In this document: positions 1 to 10,754 of the stretch, piece after piece | How positions within the stretch are numbered: position 1 is the first letter of the stretch | Layout: each line of letters starts with the position of its first letter | NCBI GenBank assembly: GCA_037975125.1 | Contig: CM075851.1 | Location: 73,449,487 to 73,513,486 of the forward strand | Origin: Latrodectus hesperus | Taxonomy: Eukaryota; Arthropoda; Arachnida; Araneae; Theridiidae | DNA length: 64,000 nt | Reading direction: 5' to 3' | Program-made: the position numbers and the translations under genes | Notes under the pieces: model-generated | The model's input: the letters and a program-made list of their open reading frames with translations, nothing else | The model's database searches: none | What the model was told of the DNA's origin: nothing

Positions 1-1655
1 ATCTGAAGAATTGGCCTTTTAAAGTTCTAAACGAACGTGGAAAGCCTAAAATCTGTGCAGAATTCAAAGGTGAAAGGAAGCTGTTTAATCCAGAAGAAAT
101 AAGTGCTATGGTCCTGACAAAGATGAAAGAGACAGCTGAAATGTATCTTGGCCAGAAAGTGACTGATGCTGTTATTACAGTGCCAGCATACTTCAATGAT
201 TCACAAAGGCAAGCTACCAAAGATGCTGGTAAAATTGCTGGACTTAATGTTCTCAGAATAATTAATGAGCCAACTGCTGCTGCACTAGCTTATGGATTAG
301 ACAAGAATCTAAGAGGAGAGAAAAATGTTCTGATCTTTGATCTTGGTGGTGGAACATTTGACGTGTCCATTCTTACTATTGATGAAGGCTCTTTATTTGA
401 AGTCAGATCTACTGCTGGTGATACTCATCTTGGCGGTGAAGACTTTGATAATAGAATGGTGGCACACTTTATCGAAGAGTTTAAACGAAAGCATCGCAAA
501 GACCTTCAGTCCAGTCCTAGAGCTTTGAGGAGATTGAGAACAGCTTGTGAGAGAGCAAAACGAACTTTATCAAGCAGCTCAGAAGCAAGTATTGAAATAG
601 ATGCTTTGTTTGAAGGAATTGATTTCTACTCAAAAATTTCCAGAGCTCGATTTGAAGAACTTTGTATGGACTTGTTCCGATCTACACTGGAACCTGTGGA
701 AAGAGCACTGAAGGATGCCAAAATGGATAAAAGCAATATCCATGATGTTGTCTTGGTGGGTGGCTCTACTCGCATTCCTAAAATCCAGAAAATGTTGAAA
801 GATTTTTTCAATGGAAAAGAATTGTGCATGTCTATTAATCCTGATGAAGCAGTTGCATATGGAGCAGCTGTCCAAGCAGCAGTTCTAACAGGCAGTACAG
901 ATGAAAAAATTAGAGATGTTCTTCTTGTTGATGTTGCTCCACTTTCTCTTGGCATTGAAACTGCTGGTGGTGTCATGACGAAAATAATAGAGCGAAATTC
1001 TCGCATTCCATGCAAGACTTCACAAACTTTCACTACTTATTCAGACAATCAACCTGGTGTAGATATTCAAGTCTATGAAGGTGAGAGAAGTATGACTAAA
1101 GACAATCATCTTCTTGGTCGATTCCAACTGTCTGGAATACCACCAGCTCCAAGAGGTGTACCACAAATTGAAGTAACTTTTGATATGGATGCAAATGGAA
1201 TCCTCAATGTGTCTGCATTGGAAAAAAGCACTGGAAAATCTCAAAGTATTAGAATTACAAATGATAAAGGCAGACTCTCTAAAGAAGAAATAGAAAGAAT
1301 GCTCAATGAAGCTAAACTGTATGAGAAGGAAGATGCTGAACAAAGAGAAAAAGTTGCTTCAAGGAATGCCTTGGAGAGTTATGTATATTCTGTTAAACAA
1401 GCTGCTGATTCTGCCCCAGAAGAGAAGCTATCATCGGTTGATAAAGAAAAAGTACGACAAGCATGCAATTCTGTAATACAGTGGCTTGACAACAATACTC
1501 TAGCTGATAAGGAAGAAATAGATCACAAAATGAAGGAAATTCAGTCAGAATTGGCTCCTCTCATGATGAAATTACATCAAGGTGGTAATGCGTACAGCTC
1601 TAATCAAAAACCTAATTCTGCAACAACTGGCCCTACAATTGAAGAAGTTGATTGA
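1..1655 (+). CDS. HSP70: Cytosolic heat shock protein 70 (Hsp70/Hsc70), 5' part outside window
   Basis: This is an ATP-dependent chaperone that binds exposed hydrophobic peptides in cytosol and nucleus. The reading frame is already open at position 3 (LKNWPF..., matching the family near residue 87) and runs 550 codons to TGA at 1653-1655, so about 86 N-terminal residues lie off the window. The ATG at 108 is internal. Visible are the ATPase motifs [13 protein letters not shown], the second signature [13 protein letters not shown], the third signature [17 protein letters not shown], then the substrate-binding beta domain and the helical lid. The C-terminus PTIEEVD is the EEVD tail that docks TPR co-chaperones in cytosolic Hsp70s; there is no ER retention signal. 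No intron interrupts the visible part, as is common for Hsp70. Inducible versus constitutive cannot be decided without the promoter. Confidence 0.97.
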   Translation, partial: LKNWPFKVLNERGKPKICAEFKGERKLFNPEEISAMVLTKMKETAEMYLGQKVTDAVITVPAYFNDSQRQATKDAGKIAGLNVLRIINEPTAAALAYGLDKNLRGEKNVLIFDLGGGTFDVSILTIDEGSLFEVRSTAGDTHLGGEDFDNRMVAHFIEEFKRKHRKDLQSSPRALRRLRTACERAKRTLSSSSEASIEIDALFEGIDFYSKISRARFEELCMDLFRSTLEPVERALKDAKMDKSNIHDVVLVGGSTRIPKIQKMLKDFFNGKELCMSINPDEAVAYGAAVQAAVLTGSTDEKIRDVLLVDVAPLSLGIETAGGVMTKIIERNSRIPCKTSQTFTTYSDNQPGVDIQVYEGERSMTKDNHLLGRFQLSGIPPAPRGVPQIEVTFDMDANGILNVSALEKSTGKSQSIRITNDKGRLSKEEIERMLNEAKLYEKEDAEQREKVASRNALESYVYSVKQAADSAPEEKLSSVDKEKVRQACNSVIQWLDNNTLADKEEIDHKMKEIQSELAPLMMKLHQGGNAYSSNQKPNSATTGPTIEEVD

Positions 1656-1845
1656 AACTTTTAAAGTGGTAAGAATGTGTTTTTAAATTAATACTGCTAG
1701 CACTGTATATGACATATTTACAAAGCTGTTTACAGTTATACCTTTGTATTGTTCTCTAGTCATATAAATCTATATTGTACATTTTGTAAATGTATACATT
1801 TGTAAATATAACATGTTGTAAATTTTTTCTGTAATCTGATATTTT

Positions 1846-1991
1846 AATAAAAATTATATTTTCTAAATTAACGTGTCATTTATTCCATTGTCATTTTATT
1901 TGTGAGTAATGATTTAATTAACTTTATTGTATTATACTTGAATTTGCTTCTATGTATTCAGTATACTAATTAATAAAGAATATGCAATAAA
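1846..1991 (+). promoter_or_regulatory. Candidate poly(A) signals of the Hsp70 gene
   Basis: AATAAA occurs at 1846-1851, about 190 bases after the Hsp70 stop codon, and again at 1972-1977 and 1986-1991. The first is the simplest choice for the main 3' end; the later pair could serve a longer transcript. Which is used cannot be told from sequence alone. Confidence 0.5.
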
Positions 1992-3634
1992 GTTTGCTCT
2001 AAAATGAAGTATATTAGTAGTAAAATACTGACCTGAATTTTTAAGGTAGAATTAATGCATTTACTTAATTGTTAATGTAATATCAGTGCCAAACACAAAA
2101 GTTTGAACTTAATTTTTTAAAATAGTAATTATACTAAATACATAGTTTTTAGTGTAAAAGAAGTGTTGAATTTAGCTGTGAATAATTTTTTGTGTTATTC
2201 AATTATAAGAGCTAGATAAAAACAATTAATGAATTAAGAGTCATCTTTTGGATAAAAAAGCAAGTATCTGCTTTCTGTTTTAACAAAATATTTTCTCAAA
2301 ATGAGAATATATAAACTAAAAAGTCTAATATCATCTGAATGCAAATGGTAGCTTCTGAAAAATGCCAAGTTCTATGAATTTCTAAGATCATAAAACGAAT
2401 ATCAGATCTTTTAAAGTAATTAATTTTTTATATAGTAAATTAGTCTGTTTTTAGATATAAAAATGTACCTAAACACATAAGGATTTCTCCAGCAAAATAG
2501 ATCAATTGAAACTATGGATTAATGTATTTAAGTATGATAGTGAAGCTAAGAAAACGAGATTGTATTATTTATAATTTTTGAAGATTTTAGCATATTAGTC
2601 ACATTTCTTTTAGCAAAAATATCAAATGGGAAAATAGGGATGTGAGTATGATTGAAATATGTATTATTTTTGATATTTTAAGTTCATTTCCCAGAAATTA
2701 AAAAGTTTCGTCTAAAAAAAGCATGTAACAACTTCAATCTGATATTTTGTGAAAGAGCCAGGTGAGCTTATTATATGCAATCTTTCAACAATGATTACAA
2801 ATTATTAAAACAATTTTACATTTCTTGATATTTTACTTATAAAATATGCTATCATTTTAAAAGAAGTTAATATATATATCTTATTATAATTGAATAACTT
2901 AACTTTTCATGTGTTTATTTTTATAACAAAAGATTGAAGGAGATACAACAAATAGGATAAAGAAAAAATAGTTATTTGTTTTGTATCTGAGGAGATACTT
3001 TTAAATTGGGTTTTGTTGGCAATTATATAAGTCTGATATAAGGAAAATATTTTGAGAATAGGAATTGATAAACTGGTTGCTCATTTTAGCCTTAAATATA
3101 TGAAACATCTTATATTTTAACTTCTTATGTAATGGGCTTCAATGAAGAATATTGGAAATTGTGTGATGTATGCTTCCTTGAAATTAATATTCATCTATTG
3201 TTAAATGTTTCTTTATAATCAGTGAAGCAATATGATGTTTTAATAATTTTATCATGATTTTATGTTATAGTTCAACAATTTAATATAATAGTGAGCTGCA
3301 CTGATGAATCATCCTTAATAAAATAAATGTATAACAACTGTCATAAAATTCTTATATATTTCTGCAATAATATTTAAAATAAAAATAACGTTATTTGACA
3401 AGTAATACACTAATTAATGAACATTTTAAAAATAAATAATTAAAAGTACAGTTCTTAAGACATTAGTGTAATCTTTTTTATATTTAAAATTCTACTCAAC
3501 CATATATACAGTCAATCACATGTACGAAAATTAAAATTTATTTCAAAAACAAACTTATTTTTGCAATTGATGAACTTAGTGACAGAAATTGTTTGTTGTT
3601 GACTTATATATCCTCTTTAAAGATCTGACATTTG
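1992..3634. other. Intergenic AT-rich DNA, no gene seen
   Basis: No reading frame with recognisable protein similarity, no RNA gene and no terminal repeats are seen between the Hsp70 3' end and the LINE remnant. Confidence 0.5.
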
Positions 3635-4722
3635 TCAGATCAACTCCAATAAATTGTTGACAGTTAGAAAGTTGAAGACTAGCAGGGTATCTGAGGATAA
3701 ATTCTCCCAGGAAAGTCCAACGCAATCCAGAATATGTTTCGGTGAGGCTGGATGGTCACAGCATTTTTTACAAGTGGGATAGTTTTTTTGTTCCATGTTC
3801 AAACAATAAACATTTTAGATGTCCACTTGAAAATCTGGCCAAGATTTTTGGTCACATTTTATTTCCAGGAGGTGTTCCAGAGTATCATTAATGCATGGGT
3901 GGAATTTATCAGATTAAATTTAGTCTAGATTTTTCATTCAAGTTCCTGGTGTGTAAGTGATGAACTAATGAGTGTATCTTCTTCTCTGCCCTCTTTGGCC
4001 AGTCTATCTGCAGTCTCATTGCCACTAATATTTACATGGGATGGAATCCATTGGAGGTGTACATCATGGTGTTGGGAAATCATTTTCAATTTGAGCAGAA
4101 TAGATATACTTGTTTCATTGTTTACAGAGGACCAATCACTGAGATATTGCAGTGCACTGCAGTTTTCCGACAAAATCCATAGTTCTCCAAAATCACAGTT
4201 GCTGGAAATGATAGCAGCAAGCCCCACCTTAATAGCTACCAACTCACTTCTGAAGATTGAACAAGTATCAGGGTTATGTTGCTTTAGCGTAATTTCAGAC
4301 TGAGGGCTTCTAATATAGACTCCGTTCCCTGTATGAACTTTTGTACGTCTATCATTGGTATATATTTTCACTGCATCGCAGGGGATGCAATTAATAATTT
4401 CTAGTGCTAAGATGATCTCCAATGTGAGTTTGCAGTGGAATTCAGGTCAAAGTGGAAGATAACTCTTGGCATTCCTTTTGAGAGATTCAAACAAGATCTT
4501 AAAGATTGAGGTTCATCCTCGCAAGATATTAGGTTTTGAGATTCTAACAGGCATAAAAGGGGTGAATTTCTTTAATGTTTGATTATTGTGTAAATAAAAG
4601 GAGGTTCGATGATTCAGGACGTAGCTATTGATTTTATTAAAATATTTAACTAAGTTAGCTCTTCTTCTAACGTGCAATGGTTGTAAGTTTGTTTCATATA
4701 AAGCTATATCAGGGACAGACAT
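3635..4722 (-). mobile_element. Truncated non-LTR retrotransposon (LINE) with RNase H, 3' end only
   Basis: On the - strand three segments follow in the order expected of the C-terminus of an arthropod LINE pol protein: a linker (4513-4722) lying between reverse transcriptase and RNase H, an RNase H domain (3934-4422), and a C-terminal tail with a CCHC-like cluster (C-x2-C...H-x4-C, within KCCDHPASPKHILDC) ending at a TGA at 3635-3637. The segments are in different frames, so at least two frameshifts or stops have accumulated. No reverse transcriptase or endonuclease region is present upstream, consistent with 5' truncation during target-primed insertion. No clear poly(A) tail or target duplication remains. 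Confidence 0.75.
3934..4422 (-). pseudogene. RNase H domain of LINE pol, degraded
   Basis: The 162-codon open segment shows the RNase H layout: first strand YTNDRRTKVHTGNGVYI, the glutamate helix SELVAIKVGLAA, the third active-site segment ILSENCSALQ, and the fourth GNETADRLAKEG. Compared with the usual YTDGS and LSDSQSAL pattern, the first acidic motif is altered and the third position is E in place of D. The last aspartate (TADRLAKEG) is kept. The domain is flanked by out-of-frame pieces of the same element, so this is a relic. Confidence 0.8.
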
Positions 4723-4740
4723 TATAAATAATTTGTATGA

Positions 4741-7700
4741 TAGAGCAACTATTTAAGTCATTAAATATTTTCTGTAACTTATGAGCCAATACTTCAATTT
4801 CTTTTGTATTTAAGTTATTAGAAAGTAATAAATTAAATACTATATCAGGAATATAGTAGTATATTGATATAAAATAAGACAGAATTTATCATTTTAAGCT
4901 TGAGATAAATATTATCAGATATAATTTTTAAGATTTAGGTTTTGAAATATATTCTGGCAATTATTAACTTTTTGCAATTTTAATTTATATTAGTATTAAA
5001 TGAATTTTTTAAATAGAAAATAACTACACCTAAAAAAAAGAATTGAAAATTAAAGCCTCATAATGCTTTATTATGAAGCACAGAAATTTAATTAAAACTC
5101 TAAACTTTGAACTCTATTAAATTTCTTTCTAGAATATACTAATGTGGCTTTTATGATTTATTTCAATGATAAAACAGAGTAGGGAAATGTAGACAGTAAT
5201 ATAGTCTTATTTTTAAATGAAAACTATAATTTTGTTTTCGTATGTAATATCTAAAATTTTGATGCAACGTAAGCAATGCTGCAATTTTCTTTTAAAAACA
5301 TGGAGATATATATATAACTATTGACAAACTTATGTGTAGGACACAAATCAAAAATAAATCCAAGTTTAATTCACGAAGCTGATTTTTTTTTACTGTAAAA
5401 AATAATTACATACAAAAGCATTTTGACATTAGAGTCAGAAACAATTAAAATTACATAAATTTAATATTTTAAAACGTTATTTCATTTAGCAATCAGTTTA
5501 AAAAATTAAGAAATTAGCTAAAAAGTTCCGTTTTGTGTAAAAAAAAATATTTGTGAATAGAATTTCAAGTATATAGAATTCCTGTGAGATAAAATTGCAG
5601 TATTTAAAAATATAGAAAAAAGCACATTGCATTAAATTTTATAAAACAACTATATCATCTAATAGAGCTGATATAAATTCGCCGTTCAGTATTAATGTTA
5701 AAATAATAATTTTATAAGTCCTTTGAATACATATGTAAAGAATTACTAACCAATTAATATCTAAAATGCCATTATTTAGAATTTTGTATAGGTTCAAAAG
5801 CATTTTTTCTAGCGATATAAAAAAATGAGAATATTCTGGTATAAAGAATTAGAATCTTAATTCACTTAAACAATTTTCCTAGTTTATTTAATAGTTGATT
5901 CAATATATTATATAGTTATATAAAATAAACTAAGACAACTAATTTAAATTATTTTTTAATACTGTATTGAATATTGTAAAATGTTATTAAAGTAATCATT
6001 GTCAAGTATTAACTTTTCAATTTCATTTCCAAAAATTAAATAATTTGAGATAGGCTGTCTTAATGCCAGAAAAAGAAGTAATTTTTAATTTTGTAAACGA
6101 TGCAATAAATTGCTTATGTAAATTATTTTCTTCACTAGTTTTAGTTGCATAATACATAGTATTGTTCAATTACATATTAAAAATATTGTGAATATCTTGT
6201 TACACAATAATTAAAGAAATCTTCAATTATCTTTTGTTTTGAAGAAAATATTCAAAATCGATTTTTTAATTAAATTACTATTTATAAATATTTCATTGCA
6301 TTATTTTAATTTGTATGCACTGAAAAGTGATCCATTTATTTCTTGCTAATAAAATAATGTCCATAGAGAATACAATCTCTGGCAATGTACCAGCATTGTG
6401 AATATTTAAATATTCATAAATAAGAGTAATTTCATTTATAACACAATTTTTTTATTAAAAAATTAATCCAAAGATAAGTAAAAAATTTAGAAGTAGTAAA
6501 TTTTTGATAATTCTCTTTCTCTCAAGTCTTGGAGAAGTTTTAAAATATGATTAGTGAAATTGCATGGATAATTTTGGAACAAAACTTGTCATGTAACTAA
6601 TGACTGCAAAGCACTGATAGAATTAACCTATCAATGTTTTGCAATTAAAGTATTATTTTGTTTTGTTTTTATAAATTTTAAAATTCTTGTAATGCTAATG
6701 TGTAATGCTTTACAACCAAAAATGAACATAATAAAATGTTTAGGGATTTTAAACATTATCAATTGCACTGGCTTAATATTTTTAAAATCACTCTTTATTG
6801 AGCATATTTTATATTTTAATAGAAGTGTTTTTCTCTTTTCATTATATAATGAAATTTTTAAAATACGATCCTCATAAAAAATCAGATGTATCATTACCTA
6901 TTTTATACAGAGTAAAATCCCTTCTTTTAACCTATGTTTTGAATGCTAAGTTCTACATAATTTCGACGATCAATTACTATAATGGATGAATCGTAAGCTC
7001 GCTATAGCGATATTCGAAAGTACTTCAAATCTCATTTAACCATTGAAATTAATTTCATATAAAAAGTCTGCTTTCCTTTCCACAACATAAAAGGTTAATG
7101 TAAAATATATAAAAAATTACAGTAAAAAAGGTTAGCGTATATCAAGTAATGTATCGATTTAAGTAGTTTTAATTTTGAAAAACAATTTTCGTCAAAAAAT
7201 TTTCGTATTTTTAAAAAATTTATGAATGGCAATACTTGATTAAGCAATTTTGAATAGATGAAAATATATATCAAAAGTTAAGTATTGCCTGTAATAACAA
7301 TTTGAATGCTTGTATATTCAGAAAGTAAGAATAAACACAGTCTAATCTAGAGAGTGGTAATAAATAAGAGTCTAATTTAATAAAAAAAATATTTAAATAT
7401 TTTTAATTTTCCAGATAAATTAAAAGAAAATTTTGACAGTTACCAGATTAATGTATCAAATTTCTCTGTATTTACACATTGTTTAAAAATAACCGTCACA
7501 CTTTAGTAAAATGACCTTGATTTACAAGTATTAGTTTAAAACTTGTGTCAAATCTGTGTGACAAACATATTTCTGAACCAAGCTATTAAAGATTAGAAAT
7601 TTCATTTCTTTGGAGACAATTTTTATGAAATAAATATTTAATAATTATTAGTATTTGTATCAAAAAGTAATTAACATTGTTCAATAATGTCATTAAAAAG

Positions 7701-7898
7701 TAAAAATTGAATGAGAAACAAATTAACATTTTGTAATAAATTTATTTATGAAACTTGGAAGTTAAAAATCTTACAACCAGTGCATCAATCAATGCTTTTG
7801 ACATGAAACATTCACATTTATTGTCATAATATTTGACATCTGTTTACATGGATAGTATAATCACCATGAAAAATAATATATACATTGCACACGAGCAC
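4741..7898. other. Intergenic AT-rich DNA, no gene seen
   Basis: This stretch lies between the LINE remnant and the presumed 3' end of the FBXL gene. Open frames here are short (at most 87 codons), low in complexity and without recognisable similarity. No transposon ends were noticed. Confidence 0.5.
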
Positions 7899-7904
7899 TT
7901 TATT
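7899..7904 (-). promoter_or_regulatory. Candidate poly(A) signal of the FBXL20-like gene
   Basis: Read on the - strand this is AATAAA, followed at once by the GT-rich run GTGCTCGTGTGC, the arrangement of hexamer plus downstream GU element. It lies 2.7 kb beyond the FBXL stop codon. Other AATAAA hexamers occur nearer to the stop, for example on the - strand at 10163-10168, so a shorter 3' UTR is equally possible. Confidence 0.35.
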
Positions 7905-8197
7905 ATAAAAATCAACATCACAAAGGTTACAAATAGTATATTACAAGAATATAACCAATTAAATTAAAAAAGTATAATACGAAACGAATAAATATATTTT
8001 ACAATCAGATTGGATATCTATTTCACATTATATAGAACTAGAGTACAGGAAAGAAACCAATAAATTGTAATTATGTATGCAGATTAAGTTTTTCGTTATG
8101 TTGTATTATTTAAACATTTTTCAATAATTGCTATAGTGAACATTTTATTGAAATTAAAAAGTTTGATAGTTTAATAATTTCATAAAAAATGTCAAAA

Positions 8198-8274
8198 CTT
8201 AATTCTTCTGATAAATAGACTAATATATTTGAGATATATTCAAATAAGTTTATCTATTTATCAGGTGAATTAAG
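8198..8274. repeat. Imperfect palindrome, about 77 bp
   Basis: The outer arms CTTAATTCTTCTGATAAATA and its near-complement at the other end match over about 24 bases with four mismatches. A second inner palindrome (TATTTGAGATATATTCAAATA) lies at the centre, so the segment could fold almost end to end. Confidence 0.6.
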
Positions 8275-8618
8275 ATCTAATTAATAACAATGAGTGTTTT
8301 AGAACTTAAGAATAATTCATTAACACTTTTAAAGGAAATATAAAATTTTGTAAGAAAAATTCTCTCAAAATGCTTCAGGTAAAATCTCTTATTGTTCAAA
8401 TTTTTAAAAATTTAGCAAACTTAAATCTGCCAAATGAATGAAGTAAAATCATTGCAAAAATTTGTATGTAAGGATATTTTACAGATTTTTCACTATATAA
8501 AATATTTAATACTACTAATGCAGATTTATTATCATTATTTTAAATTAAAACATTTTTTAAATTCTAGAACTGATTTCCAACATTAAAATTCAATACAGAG
8601 TACAATAATTTTTAATTA

Positions 8619-9960
8619 TTATAAGATAATTTATTTAATATTTATTTCAAGGTAATATATTTTTAATAAAAAGTATACATAATTAAACAAAAACATAAGC
8701 ATGAAAGTTATTTATGGATCAACATTATGAAACGTATTGTTTTTCAATAGTTTTTAAATACATTAAAAATTGACCACATTGGGAAAGATATATTAAAAAA
8801 AAGAATATCAATGGAATAAATATAACACAGAAAATCAAGTTTTAGATTGTAGTTAGAACCCATAACAGATTTCACAAATTATAACATTATTCATCTAGGT
8901 AAATAACAAGTATAGTTACATCTTAAATTTCAGTGAATGAAGATAATAAACAAAACTTTGTCCATTATAAGATAAAAAACTAAAATCCATTATAAGATAA
9001 AAAAAAAACTAAGTAATTTAGTTTTTAAAAATGTAATGTGAAAAGTTGCTTTAAATTTAATACTAATTAATATCATTTAGAAAACACTATGAAATAAAAC
9101 GCTATTAATACATTTAGGTCATTGAAATCACCTACATTGAGTTATAAGATAATACTTTGAAGTTTTAAACATTTTTTAAGAAATAGAAAACAGTCAACTT
9201 AAAGTCTCAGATATTTCCTTTCTTGATTGAATTGCATTGACAACAGATTTTAAAAATTCTATTGTATAGTCCTGTAAAGATGATACTTATGATAATAATC
9301 ACAGATGCAAAGCATTTTAAGTATATCACATGCAGAGTGTTCATTTTTATTTCTAATTCTGTATAGTTGTCACATACAGTAAAAGAAAATTAAACAGTAA
9401 TTATGGTCCCTAACATTAACTTGTGTGCGGGAAAAACTTTTTCAACTCATAATATTTAACATGAATAACAAAACAAGCACAAAGTCAGTTTAAAAATAAT
9501 AATGGTTTTGATCTTTTACCTTAATATTTCTTTTGCAATACCTATAGCATAGATAGAAACATAAAGAAATTCAAATTTATTATAAATAACAGGTATCTAG
9601 CCTTATTTTATGCATTCAACATTAAGTTATTTTATTTGAAATAGTAAAAATTTGAACAACAAATAAATTCAAAAGCTAACAAGCTACAATCATATTGCAA
9701 ATAATAAATCATATTTTTAATAATTGTTTAAAATAAAACTTAATAAATTTAATATAACAAAATTGATGTAGAACAATCTAACGTTTAATAGCAAATTCAA
9801 AACATATCCATTAGCAATAACAATAAGGCAAATGCTTGGATTAAAAACCAAAGTACTAACAAATCGAACATTTTATAAAACAGTTTGTTTTAATAATAAA
9901 AAAGAAAGCTATAATTACATAAATTATAGCACAATATTGCAACTGTCCATTATAAGATAA
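8619..9960. repeat. Five dispersed copies of TTATAAGATAA
   Basis: The 11-mer starts at 8619, 8965, 8990, 9142 and 9950. Three of the copies (8961, 8986, 9946) extend to the 15-mer TCCATTATAAGATAA, and the copies at 8961 and 8986 form a 25-base direct repeat. Confidence 0.75.
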
Positions 9961-10646
9961 TCTTTAGCAAAAATATAATGGAAAAAATGTGTGAGTAAAA
10001 CTTTAAAATAAATAAAATTTTGTGTAATAAATACAACAGAAAATTAACATGAACCTTTAATTTATTTCAATCAAAATTCACAAACACAAGTTTCCAACAT
10101 TTAACACAAGAAAACAAATAAAGAGCTAAATAATGAAAATAATTTAAAATTCTTGATTTAATTTTATTTATCAAAATATTTTGACAATTTTCAGAATTTT
10201 TTTTATTCTTATGAAACTATATAAATTATAAGAAATTTAAAAATAATTAAAACTCAAGCCAAAAGTATGAGATCAACACTCTGTAAAATATTAAATATGG
10301 CATTATATCCACAAGACTTACAAATGATAAATTAGCAAAAATACCCCATTTCACATATTAAAATATGAGAAAAAAAATAATAGGTCACATTTACGAATGA
10401 TGATTTCCCTTGTTTTGCATCATTTGATCTTCATTTGTGATAGGCATTAAAATACTGTGCACTTTAAAGATAATATTTTAAGATCATAATACTATATTAT
10501 AATAGTCTTTTTCAGAGTCTAATATTATTTATATCATAAACAAATCAATAGTAAGCTTAATACAGAATATAATTATCTTGCTTAATGGAAACATTGACCC
10601 CGATCAGAAGAATATAAACAAGTTGTCAATCAGGGAGAGATAATCT

Positions 10647-10754
10647 TCAAATAATGACACAGCAGCGACAGTAGCGTTGTCTTCCTCCTCCAGCAGACGG
10701 TGGTGGAGTAACGGGAGCAAAGTAGGCATGTACTTTGATTGCAGGAAGATGACC
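10647..10754 (-). CDS. FBXL20: FBXL20 coding exon 15 (last)
   Basis: Thirty-five codons plus TGA (10647-10649) encode GHLPAIKVHAYFAPVTPPP, a Gly/Arg-rich link and CRCCVII. The acceptor AG is at 10755-10756. The proline-rich segment and the cysteine cluster with CaaX box are hallmarks of FBXL20/FBXL2. Final four residues CVII suggest prenylation, with Ile at the last position favouring geranylgeranylation. Confidence 0.97.
   Translation of the reverse strand, partial: GHLPAIKVHAYFAPVTPPPSAGGGRQRYCRCCVII

Larger units (their letters stand above)
7899..10646 (-). other. Presumed 3' UTR of the FBXL20-like gene
   Basis: The region follows the FBXL stop codon on the - strand. It is T-rich on the transcribed strand, contains no coding exon, and ends at an AATAAA/GT-rich site. 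It carries a hairpin-forming palindrome and five copies of one 11-base motif. The assignment as UTR is inference from position and composition. Confidence 0.35.

Noticed and set aside
626..1343. Minus-strand open frames up to 135 codons
   Set aside because: Antisense to the well-conserved Hsp70 coding sequence.
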